This document shows positions 33,893 to 40,709 of a stretch of DNA of 46,024 nucleotides, in pieces. The stretch lies in contig NZ_QPJE01000018.1 in NCBI RefSeq assembly GCF_003337245.1, forward strand, positions 1 through 46,024, given 5' to 3'. The position numbers and the translations under genes were made by a program. The stretch is from Halanaerobium sp. MA284_MarDTE_T2 (GTDB lineage Bacteria; Bacillota; Halanaerobiia; Halanaerobiales; Halanaerobiaceae). The stretch's first letter is position 1, and every line of letters begins with the position of its first letter. The notes under the pieces were generated by a model. It did not search any database and was not told where the DNA came from. It was given only the letters and a program-made list of their open reading frames with translations.

Positions 33893-34673
33893 CTTTTTCC
33901 AGCCTCCCGATTATATTAATCGGTTTAGATGTAATCTTTTTTAATAAATCTACTGATGGTGCGGCTACTGCTACCAGCAGAACAGTTGCCGGTCCACAGC
34001 TTTTATCAAGGGGAATCTGACATGAACCAGACTGCCTGAGTTTAAGTTCCGACATCTCTGCCAATACTCTACTCTCATAATTTATTCCTTTTGAACCAGC
34101 CGCTATAACCTCATGTACTCCTGTACAGGAATTGATTCTCCGCAGTGATTTTATATCTGCAATAATGTCCAGTGATTCCATTACTTCATTTCCGACTCTG
34201 GGCAGACCTACTGCTACAACTAAATCTCCCGGTTTTGCATTACCACTTCTAATTTTATTTTTAGAAGTTATACCTATTACAGTAAGACCGGCCCCTGTTT
34301 GCGAGGTGGGAATGTTTTCTTCTGTACTGCCATTTAAAAAAATATCATTTTCTAAATCAGCTTCTCTGAGTTCTTCTTTTATTCCTGCAAGGATTGTACG
34401 ACCAACAGGTTCATAAGCTATAGAAAGTGTGTCAATAAGTCCAATCGGCTCTGCTCCAATCGACATTATTTCCATAAGGGGAACTCTTGCCAAAAATCTT
34501 CCCACAATTTCTCCAGGTACATTGATATGATCATTCTTAAGTGGACCTATACCTCCAGAAGAATCACAGGCTATAACAAGAACCTGTCCTGAAGGAAGAG
34601 AAATCAATGAAATATCTCTAGAGTTTATTTTTTTGTCATCAGAAATAATCAGCAGATTTTCCTCTTCACTCAT
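33885..34673 (-). CDS. cblS: AIR synthase-related protein, probable alpha-ribazole kinase (CblS-like)
   Basis: This 262-residue protein belongs to the PurM-like (AIR synthase-related) ATP-binding superfamily. LVIACDSSGGIGPLKND carries the Asp/Gly-rich nucleotide site, then MEIMSIGAEPIGLIDTLS, TSQTGAGLTVIGIT, GDLVVAVGLPRVG and a Gly-rich C-terminal half. In Firmicutes a member of this group, CblS, phosphorylates alpha-ribazole taken up by CblT, so cells can make the nucleotide loop without CobT. The position directly upstream of btuF, cobU and cobS supports that role. No cblT gene is in the window. A generic selenophosphate- or thiamine-type kinase function cannot be excluded. Confidence 0.75.
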   Translation of the reverse strand: MSEEENLLIISDDKKINSRDISLISLPSGQVLVIACDSSGGIGPLKNDHINVPGEIVGRFLARVPLMEIMSIGAEPIGLIDTLSIAYEPVGRTILAGIKEELREADLENDIFLNGSTEENIPTSQTGAGLTVIGITSKNKIRSGNAKPGDLVVAVGLPRVGNEVMESLDIIADIKSLRRINSCTGVHEVIAAGSKGINYESRVLAEMSELKLRQSGSCQIPLDKSCGPATVLLVAVAAPSVDLLKKITSKPINIIGRLEKDE

Positions 34674-35413
34674 CTGATAATCTCCTCTCTGACCGGTACA
34701 GGAACTGGTTTGAGCTTATGTGCATTTTTTTTCGCTAGTTTTTCTATTTTTTCTTTTATTTTATCTTCAGCCTCACCGGTAAGAATATAATGATCCAGCT
34801 GTTCATAACTAAAACCCATTTCTTCTTCATCTGTCTGGCCCTGCCATAGACCTGCAGACGGTTTTTTCTCAATAATATTTTTAGGAATCCCGAGATGTTC
34901 TGCAAGTTCTCTAACCTCTGTTTTAACCAGCATCCCCAGTGGAGCAAGGTCAATACCTCCATCTCCATATTTGGTAAAATATCCTATTTTTAGTTCACTT
35001 CTGTTGTCTGTTCCCACCACCAAATAGTTTAAAGATGAAGCATAATAATAAAGTGCTGTCATCCTCAATCTGGGTTTTATATTGGCAGCTGCAAGCTCAC
35101 CACCTTTAATACCTGATTCATTCAGCTCGGCATAAAACTGGTCAAATACATTAGAAAGATCTGTTTCAATATATTTAATAGAAAATTTTGATGTCAGACG
35201 GTGAGCATCTTCTATATCCTGCTGGCTGCTGTGACAAGGAATAACAATTCCAAGAACATTATCTCCAAAAGCTTTTTGAAGCAGTACTGCAGTTACAGCA
35301 GAATCTATACCACCACTTAAACCTACAACTGCACCATCTGCTCCCGCCTCTTTTACCTTTCTTTTCAGCCAATTAACTATATTTTTTTCCACAATTTGAT
35401 AATCAATATTCAA
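34670..35413 (-). CDS. nadE: NH3-dependent NAD+ synthetase
   Basis: This 247-residue amidotransferase lacks the glutaminase domain, so it uses ammonia. The PP-loop is GLSGGIDSAVTAVLLQKAFG near residue 30. LVVGTDNRSELKIGYFTKYGDGGIDLAPLGMLVKTEVRELA, KKPSAGLWQGQTDEEEMGFSYEQLD and the C-terminal HKLKPVPVP are standard NadE motifs. It starts at TTG with GGAAGGAG upstream, overlaps cblS by 4 bp and leads the operon. Linking NAD supply with cobalamin salvage is an inference from position. Confidence 0.95.
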   Translation of the reverse strand: MNIDYQIVEKNIVNWLKRKVKEAGADGAVVGLSGGIDSAVTAVLLQKAFGDNVLGIVIPCHSSQQDIEDAHRLTSKFSIKYIETDLSNVFDQFYAELNESGIKGGELAAANIKPRLRMTALYYYASSLNYLVVGTDNRSELKIGYFTKYGDGGIDLAPLGMLVKTEVRELAEHLGIPKNIIEKKPSAGLWQGQTDEEEMGFSYEQLDHYILTGEAEDKIKEKIEKLAKKNAHKLKPVPVPVREEIIR

Positions 35414-35441
35414 TATATTTTACTCCTTCCAGGGATGATTT

Positions 35442-35516
35442 TCAGCAGCTAACACAGCCAGGCTGCCTTATCTTCCATCTATCATTTTCATCTTTTATAG
35501 ATATTTTATCATTCAT
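35442..35516 (-). CDS. Possible 24-residue leader peptide ending PGCVSC
   Basis: An ATG-initiated frame of 24 residues ends RWKIRQPGCVSC and stops with TGA, 28 bp before the nadE start. The ribosome site is weak (AGCTGAG). The last codons overlap an imperfect stem, GCAGC with GCTGC. No family is recognised. It could be a leader peptide of the nadE-cobalamin operon or chance. The 155-bp nadE-pgi gap otherwise holds only the palindrome. Confidence 0.28.
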   Translation of the reverse strand: MNDKISIKDENDRWKIRQPGCVSC

Positions 35517-35548
35517 CTCAGCTGTCTGTATACTCAAACAGTTTAATT

Positions 35549-35568
35549 TAGAGTTTAATTAAACTCTA
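35549..35568. promoter_or_regulatory. 20-bp perfect palindrome between pgi and nadE
   Basis: TAGAGTTTAATTAAACTCTA is a perfect inverted repeat starting directly after the pgi stop codon. On the minus strand it fills most of the spacer between a possible TTGTAA -35 and TAAATT -10 box. It lacks a T tract, so an operator is more likely than a terminator. Confidence 0.45.
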
Positions 35569-37002
35569 TTACAAAATTAGATTTTCATCATGTGCCGGAG
35601 ACTGGTTAAATTCTTTTCTCATTTCTTCATATCCTTTTCTACCAAAAATTCCATAAGTATAATTTTTCCCCAGCTCTACTCCCGGCTGATTAAAAGCATT
35701 TATGTTAAATAATTCTCCTGTAACAGCTGTTTGATATTCATAAAAATAGAAAAGCTGTCCTAAAGTAAATTCATTAACTTCAGGCACTTTAACTGTCTGG
35801 TTAAGCCTGTTTCGCTTTGTAAGTGCCAGTTCAGTGGCCTTTTTCTCGGCTGTGATAAGTTCTGCAAAACTGTGTCCGCCAAGATATCCTAGGCCCTGAA
35901 GATCCTCATATGCTGCTGGTATTTCAATATCTTCACTAAAATTCTCTACTTCCAGAAATGTAATTATTTTATCATAAGGGCCTTCCATATATAGCTGCAC
36001 CTGTGAGTGCTGATCTGTAGCACCTAATGCTTTTATTGGAGTTGGACCTACATTTATTTTATTTCCTTTTCTATCATTTTCTTTACCAAGTGATTCTGCC
36101 CAGAGCTGCCTATACCAGTCTGCAAAATCTCTCAATTTATCAGAATATGGCATCATTACTGACATAACTTTACCGCGTTTAAATGCTAGATAATGCAGCA
36201 CAGAATTCAGCAGTACAGGATTATCCCAAAAATCCCGCTCATTTATAATTTTATCCATATAAGCTGCTCCCGCTAATAATTTTTCTAGATCCACTCCGGT
36301 AAATGCTGCTGAAAGAAGCCCAACTGGTGTTAAAACAGAAAATCTTCCTCCAACATTATCCGGAATATAAAATTGTTTCATTCCTTCTCTGGTAGCAATC
36401 TCTATTAAATAACCGGAATCTCTGCTGGTAGTGGCAATAAAATATTCGCCCACCCGATCTTCACCAACTGCTTCAGCAACGATTTTTCTGGCCAAAAGAA
36501 ACTGACTCATTGTTTCTGCAGTGCTTCCCGATTTAGATATTACATTGAATAATGTTTTTTCTGGATTCAATTTTTCTAAAAGAGAACTAATACCGGATGG
36601 ATCTACATTATCTGATATAAATAATCTTGGATAACCATTCCTGACTTCAGAAAAAAGGTTGTACTGGCTGTCATTTATGGCTGTCTGCAGTGCAGTATTA
36701 CCCAGGGCAGATCCACCGATTCCAAGCACAACAAAATTTTCGAACCTATCTTTTAATTTTTCTGCAGTTTCTTTTAATTCTTTAATAATTTCTTTTTGAT
36801 TATAGGGAAGTTCCATAAAACCCATTTTCCCTTCTTCTTTTGCTTTAAGAATATTTTCTCGAGCTTTAAGTGCTTTATCTCTATAGGCATCAATTTCCTC
36901 TCGGCTGAAGCCTTCTTTCCCTACCTGGTCTGAAAACATATTGTTTATATCCAGTTTAATTCTCATATCTTCCATCCGGTTTTCAGTCATTTCTTCAGTC
37001 AT
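35569..37002 (-). CDS. pgi: Glucose-6-phosphate isomerase
   Basis: This 477-residue cytoplasmic enzyme of glycolysis and gluconeogenesis shows VVLGIGGSALGNTALQTA, FNVISKSGSTAETMSQFL, GGRFSVLTPVGLLSAAF, MPYSDKLRDFADWYRQLWAESLGK, and ALGATDQHSQVQLYMEGPYDK with the catalytic His region. Length is usual for short bacterial Pgi forms. I start at the ATG 9 nt after AAGGAGG; the open frame extends 11 codons further upstream, across the ribosome site. It stands between psuG and the nadE operon. Confidence 0.95.
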   Translation of the reverse strand: MTEEMTENRMEDMRIKLDINNMFSDQVGKEGFSREEIDAYRDKALKARENILKAKEEGKMGFMELPYNQKEIIKELKETAEKLKDRFENFVVLGIGGSALGNTALQTAINDSQYNLFSEVRNGYPRLFISDNVDPSGISSLLEKLNPEKTLFNVISKSGSTAETMSQFLLARKIVAEAVGEDRVGEYFIATTSRDSGYLIEIATREGMKQFYIPDNVGGRFSVLTPVGLLSAAFTGVDLEKLLAGAAYMDKIINERDFWDNPVLLNSVLHYLAFKRGKVMSVMMPYSDKLRDFADWYRQLWAESLGKENDRKGNKINVGPTPIKALGATDQHSQVQLYMEGPYDKIITFLEVENFSEDIEIPAAYEDLQGLGYLGGHSFAELITAEKKATELALTKRNRLNQTVKVPEVNEFTLGQLFYFYEYQTAVTGELFNINAFNQPGVELGKNYTYGIFGRKGYEEMRKEFNQSPAHDENLIL

Positions 37003-37069
37003 TTTTATCAGCCTCCTTATATTTAATCCTAACACAAGTATATATTCTCAAAGTTTTTTTTGCAACATT

Positions 37070-38002
37070 TTACTCAACCTGTAATACAGCAGCAAAAGCA
37101 GAGGCGATTTTTGCTCCAACTGCCGCATTATTTTTTACCAGAGATATATTTGTTTCCAAACTTTTCCCATCTGTAATTTCTTTTATTCTATCAAGTAAAA
37201 ACGGAGTCAGCTTTTTACCGCTGATTTCTTTTTCCTCGGCTTCAGCTAATGCCTGCTCTATTTTATCGTTAATCACTTCGTATTTAATTTCGTCCTCTTT
37301 TGGTACCGGATTGGCAATAAGCACTCCACCTTCCAGGCCCAGATCCCATTTTGCCATGAGAATATCTGCAGTATGTTCAGGATTTTTTACCATATAATCA
37401 CATTTAAAACCACTGCTGCGGCTGTAAAAGGCAGGCAATTCTTCAGTTTGATATCCCAGCACCGGCACTCCAAAAGTTTCCAGCTTTTCCAAAGTTAGTC
37501 CAAGATCCAAAATAGACTTAGCACCTGCTGCAATAACAGCTACAGATGTTTTCTTAAGCTCTTCTAAATCAGCAGAAATATCAAAACTTTTCTCTGCTCC
37601 TCGGTGGACTCCACCAATTCCTCCTGTAACAAAAATTTTGATACCAGCCAGATCAGCTGCAATCATTGTTCCAGCAACTGTGGTAGCCCCATGTTTTTTT
37701 TCTGCCAGAACTACTGGAAGATCACGGCGGCTTACTTTTACTACTTTATCGGATTCACCTAAAAATTTAATCTCTTCTTTAGTTAAGCCAACTTTTATTT
37801 TGCCGTTAATTATTCCTATTGTTGCAGGTACAGCACCATTTTCCCATATTATATCTTCTATTTCCAGGGCAGTTTCTATATTTTGCGGGTAGGGCATACC
37901 ATGAGCTATTATAGTTGATTCCAGTGCTACTACAGCTTTTCCATGTCTCATAGCTTCTTTTACATCATCTTTGATTTCCAGATATTTTTTTAAGTTTTTC
38001 AT
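37070..38002 (-). CDS. psuG: Pseudouridine-5'-phosphate glycosidase
   Basis: This 310-residue enzyme splits pseudouridine 5'-phosphate into uracil and ribose 5-phosphate. Motifs are VVALESTIIAHGMPYPQN, VPATIGIINGKIKVGL, TTVAGTMIAADLAGIKIFVTGGIGGVHRGAE, FDISADLEEL with the active-site region, and LDLGLTLEKLETFGVPVLGY. Length is typical. The ATG follows GGAGG by 7 nt. It is 141 bp downstream of the HTH-kinase gene, and that gap carries three operator-like sites, so it may be controlled separately from the kinase. Confidence 0.96.
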   Translation of the reverse strand: MKNLKKYLEIKDDVKEAMRHGKAVVALESTIIAHGMPYPQNIETALEIEDIIWENGAVPATIGIINGKIKVGLTKEEIKFLGESDKVVKVSRRDLPVVLAEKKHGATTVAGTMIAADLAGIKIFVTGGIGGVHRGAEKSFDISADLEELKKTSVAVIAAGAKSILDLGLTLEKLETFGVPVLGYQTEELPAFYSRSSGFKCDYMVKNPEHTADILMAKWDLGLEGGVLIANPVPKEDEIKYEVINDKIEQALAEAEEKEISGKKLTPFLLDRIKEITDGKSLETNISLVKNNAAVGAKIASAFAAVLQVE

Positions 38003-38028
38003 TCTCTTACCTCCATTTTGTAATTACA

Positions 38029-38046
38029 TTACGTCAAATCTAATAG
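38029..38046 (-). promoter_or_regulatory. 18-bp motif before psuG, identical to the acetamidase leader motif
   Basis: On the minus strand this reads CTATTAGATTTGACGTAA, ending 26 bp before the psuG ATG. The copy at 2055-2072 is identical and ends 25 bp before the acetamidase ATG. Confidence 0.5.
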
Positions 38047-38071
38047 CTTTTTTAAAAATATTAATAGTTTG

Positions 38072-38088
38072 CTATCAAATTTAATCTG
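38072..38088. promoter_or_regulatory. Operator-like site 2 upstream of psuG
   Basis: CTATCAAATTTAATCTG differs by one base from site 1, which begins 37 bp further on. A likely binding site for the HTH domain of the adjacent PfkB-family protein; inferred from repetition and symmetry. Confidence 0.5.
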
Positions 38089-38108
38089 CTGTTTGAATAT
38101 ATTAATAT

Positions 38109-38125
38109 CTATCAGATTTAATCTG
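38109..38125. promoter_or_regulatory. Operator-like site 1 upstream of psuG
   Basis: CTATCAGATTTAATCTG contains the perfect 13-bp palindrome CAGATT-T-AATCTG. Site 2 (38072-38088) is a direct near-copy. A related CAGATTTAATTTC lies inside the psuK promoter. Confidence 0.55.
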
Positions 38126-38143
38126 ATTATAGAACTGTATTAT

Positions 38144-39286
38144 TTATTTTAATTTCGCCAGATCTGGACTGCATGTCAGCTCAGTTTTTACTGTAAAAGC
38201 TGAAGCCTTAATTCCCAGTTCTACCGCTTTATCCACAGGATATTTATTCATTAGCCCGGCTGCAAATCCAGCTGTAAGTGCATCTCCGGCTCCTGTTGTC
38301 TCAACAATTTCTTCACTTTTTATTTCTGCAGCTTTAAAATGTTTTAAACTGATTTTATCTTTATTTCTACTTAAATGATAGGCTCCGTTTTTACCAGTAC
38401 TTATAATCATCTCTGGCAGATCTTTATTTTTAGAATAATACTTTACAATTCGCTTCATTCTCTGATTAATACTCATTTTTTTTGCTTTTTCTGAATCTTC
38501 TATCTTTACAATATTCAGAAGGATTTCAATTTCATCCAAATTACCTCGCAAATAATCAAGTGTTTTTATGCTGCTCTGTAATTTGAGTGCTTTTTCCACT
38601 GAAACTGTATCAGCTATTTTTATCATTTTTCCTCCGGAACAAAGACTGAGCAAATTTTTTATAGAACTCTGACTCAGATTTGTATCAAATATCAGTATTG
38701 ATGAAGTTTCAATGATTTTTCTTTTTTCATTTAAATAGTTTTTATCTATCATATCTAAAATTCTCATATCATTTACCGCCCCAATCAAATCTCCATCCTG
38801 ATTAAGGTGAGCAAGATATACCCCTGTTTTATATTCTAGAGAGGGAATAGTTTTAATATGAGAAACATCTACTCCAGCATATTCGGTTTCTTCCTTTATT
38901 TTCTTGCCAAAATGATCACTGCCGACTACTGTCAGCAGGACTACTTCCTGTCCTAAAAAAGCAAGATCTTCTGCTATATTCCTCCCCACCCCACCTGGGC
39001 TTTCTTTTATCCAGCCCGGACTTGAACTTCCTTTAATATAATTAGGGCTATATCCTTTTATATCAAGATTAGCACCACCAACAACCACAATTTTTTTTTC
39101 TGGAGCAGTTATATATCCTCTACCCAAAATATATCCTTTTGTACTTAAGTGATAAATATAAGTGCCTACAGCTGATTCAGAAATAGACAGTTTATCTGCT
39201 ATTTTTTCTCTGCTTATAGTAGCATCATCTTTTATCAATTCCAGAACATCTTTTTCGCGCTCTGTTAATTTTTCTATTGCCAGCAC
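38144..39286 (-). CDS. PfkB-family sugar/nucleoside kinase with N-terminal HTH, probable pseudouridine kinase and regulator
   Basis: This protein of 376-380 residues has a winged-HTH N-terminus (about residues 5-55: LTEREKDVLELIKDDATISREKIADKLSISESAVGTYIYHL) fused to a PfkB kinase domain. The kinase shows VVVGGANLDIKGYS, GGVGRNIAEDLAFLGQEV, and ETTGAGDALTAGFAAGL with catalytic Asp335. Next to psuG it most likely phosphorylates pseudouridine. The HTH and the repeated sites in its own promoter and before psuG suggest autoregulation. The start is unusual: the GTG used here lies inside GGAGGTG, while ATA at 39277 has ideal spacing and would start the HTH at its usual place. Confidence 0.85.
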   Translation of the reverse strand: MLAIEKLTEREKDVLELIKDDATISREKIADKLSISESAVGTYIYHLSTKGYILGRGYITAPEKKIVVVGGANLDIKGYSPNYIKGSSSPGWIKESPGGVGRNIAEDLAFLGQEVVLLTVVGSDHFGKKIKEETEYAGVDVSHIKTIPSLEYKTGVYLAHLNQDGDLIGAVNDMRILDMIDKNYLNEKRKIIETSSILIFDTNLSQSSIKNLLSLCSGGKMIKIADTVSVEKALKLQSSIKTLDYLRGNLDEIEILLNIVKIEDSEKAKKMSINQRMKRIVKYYSKNKDLPEMIISTGKNGAYHLSRNKDKISLKHFKAAEIKSEEIVETTGAGDALTAGFAAGLMNKYPVDKAVELGIKASAFTVKTELTCSPDLAKLK

Positions 39287-39336
39287 CTCCGTATATTTAA
39301 ATATTTATTTAATCTATTAAATTATTATTTAGATAA

Positions 39337-39365
39337 ATTATAGCAGATTTAATTTCATATGTAAA
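39337..39365 (-). promoter_or_regulatory. psuK promoter with embedded operator-like site
   Basis: TTTACA (39360-39365), a 17-bp spacer and TATAAT (39337-39342) on the minus strand. The spacer holds GAAATTAAATCTG, a variant of the CAGATTTAATCTG palindrome before psuG, placed where a bound repressor would block RNA polymerase. The spacer ends in TGC, giving an extended -10. Confidence 0.75.
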
Positions 39366-39389
39366 TAGAAATTTTAATTTTTTATTAAC

Positions 39390-39413
39390 AAAAAACCGCC
39401 CTAAAAAGGGCGG
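39390..39413 (-). terminator. Rho-independent terminator of the superoxide reductase gene
   Basis: CCGCCCT/AGGGCGG with a TTTT loop is followed on the minus strand by six T residues, 31 bp after the stop codon of the superoxide reductase gene. It insulates this gene from psuK. Confidence 0.93.
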
Positions 39414-39444
39414 CAGTTAAATATTCATATTTTATTAAAATAAT

Positions 39445-39801
39445 TTATTCTACAACTTTAATTGCTTTTGAACCTTCCCAATGGCCGTGCAGATTGCAGA
39501 ATGCATATACATTTAAATCACATGATTCTTCTAATTTAAGATTTAATGTAGCTTCTGCTTTCATATCAGGAGTAAAATCCACTCTGGCCAGGCTTACATA
39601 ATCAGCATATAGATCAAAATACTGAATATAGTGATCTGGTCCCATTGGATGAGTAATTTCCTTACCAAAAGTTACTTTCACCTCAAAATATTCACCTTTT
39701 TTTACTTCATCAGGACACTGAATATAAGGAACATGTTTTTTCTCAAGTGCAGTCTTGTCTTCACCAGTGTTTTCCAGCTTTTTAAGATCATAATAACCCA
39801 T
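39445..39801 (-). CDS. Superoxide reductase (neelaredoxin/desulfoferrodoxin family)
   Basis: This 118-residue one-iron enzyme reduces superoxide to peroxide in the cytoplasm of anaerobes. The expected iron ligands are present: His23 in KKHVP, His51 and His57 in THPMGPDH, and Cys102 and His105 in FCNLHGH. The N-terminal rubredoxin-like domain of desulfoferrodoxin is absent, so it is neelaredoxin-type. The usual EKHVP loop reads EKKHVP, which puts Lys where Glu normally stands next to the active-site Lys. It lies just downstream of rubrerythrin, its likely peroxide-removing partner. Confidence 0.92.
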   Translation of the reverse strand: MGYYDLKKLENTGEDKTALEKKHVPYIQCPDEVKKGEYFEVKVTFGKEITHPMGPDHYIQYFDLYADYVSLARVDFTPDMKAEATLNLKLEESCDLNVYAFCNLHGHWEGSKAIKVVE

Positions 39802-39831
39802 CTTTTAAATTCCTCCTTTTAGATTATATTT

Positions 39832-39863
39832 AATTATGGAAAAGATAAATATTTTCCATAATT
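39832..39863. promoter_or_regulatory. 12-bp perfect inverted repeat between rubrerythrin and superoxide reductase genes
   Basis: AATTATGGAAAA and TTTTCCATAATT are separated by 8 nt. No T tract follows on either strand. It may be an operator or an mRNA hairpin between the two oxidative-stress genes. It does not match the PerR box that I know (TTATAATnATTATAA). Confidence 0.45.
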
Positions 39864-39899
39864 TAAACATTGTTAAAATACATCAATTATAAAATTTAT

Positions 39900-40457
39900 T
39901 TACTTAGTGAATTTTCGGAATTTTTCTGCCGGTTCACCACAGATAGGACACTTTTCAGGTGTGCCATCTACAACTGTATGTCCGCAGACTTCACAGATAG
40001 AAACATATTCAATATCAATATCTTCTCCATTATCTACTGATTCTTTAGCATCTCTAAAGAGTCTGCTGTGAATTTGCTCTGCTTCCAATGAATAATGGAA
40101 AGAACGAACAGCCGCGTTTTCCCCCTGCTCTTTTGCCACAAGGCTGTATGTAGGATACATCTGTTCTACTTCAAATTCTTCTCCTGCAATAGCACCTTCA
40201 AGATTTTCTGAAGTTGTACCTAGACCAAATCCTCCACCAGATGCAACAAGAAAATCTCCTTCAATATTATCATGTGCTTTAAAGTGATTGCCTGCATGAA
40301 CTTCTTCTGCATAGGCAATTGCATCAAATAAAAGTGCTACATTTTCAAAACCTTCTTCTGCAGCTTTTTTACCCCAGACTTTATAGCGCTGATAGGCCAT
40401 ACTTTCTCCCCCAAAAGCGGAGCGGAGATTCTGGGCTGTCATATCATTGTTTACCAT
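39900..40457 (-). CDS. Rubrerythrin
   Basis: This 185-residue peroxidase of anaerobes has an N-terminal four-helix diiron domain: NLRSAFGGESMAYQRYKVWGKKA, AYAEEVHAGNHFKAH and the second EXXH-type helix YSLEAEQIHSRLF. A C-terminal rubredoxin-like Fe(SCys)4 domain follows, with CEVCG and CPICG. The domain order is the classical one, not reverse. The ATG lies after AAAGGAGG, and a consensus promoter lies about 55 bp further upstream. Electron flow would run from rubredoxin or an NADH-linked reductase to reduce peroxide produced by superoxide reductase. Confidence 0.95.
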   Translation of the reverse strand: MVNNDMTAQNLRSAFGGESMAYQRYKVWGKKAAEEGFENVALLFDAIAYAEEVHAGNHFKAHDNIEGDFLVASGGGFGLGTTSENLEGAIAGEEFEVEQMYPTYSLVAKEQGENAAVRSFHYSLEAEQIHSRLFRDAKESVDNGEDIDIEYVSICEVCGHTVVDGTPEKCPICGEPAEKFRKFTK

Positions 40458-40509
40458 AAAAATTACCTCCTTTTATAGTTTATTAATAATAGTTATTACT
40501 TATAATAGA

Positions 40510-40539
40510 ATTATAGCATTGTCAGAGCTGTTATGTCAA
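40510..40539 (-). promoter_or_regulatory. Promoter of the rubrerythrin gene
   Basis: A perfect TTGACA (40534-40539), an 18-bp spacer and a perfect TATAAT (40510-40515) preceded by TGC, giving an extended -10, on the minus strand. Strong constitutive potential. Confidence 0.85.
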
Positions 40540-40654
40540 ATTTTTAAATTGGCTGATAATACCTGGTCTTTTGTATGAATACTATATTTAAATGTAAAAA
40601 TTCTTCTTAAAGAAGTGGTAATTAATTGGAAATTAAAATAAATATCTTTAAATA

Positions 40655-40683
40655 TTATCATTACAGCAATAATCTGATATACT
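40655..40683 (+). promoter_or_regulatory. Candidate promoter of the GH65 phosphorylase gene
   Basis: TTATCA, a 17-bp spacer and TATACT with a TGA extension before the -10 box. The -35 box is weak, so an activator may be needed. It begins 116 bp from the divergent rubrerythrin promoter. Confidence 0.42.
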
Positions 40684-40709
40684 TTTATTATAAAGGTAGG
40701 TGAATATAA

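Noticed and set aside
35414-35568. Cobalamin riboswitch before the nadE-cobalamin operon
   Set aside because: The 155-bp leader is too short and lacks a recognisable B12-box (GCCACTG-like) core.
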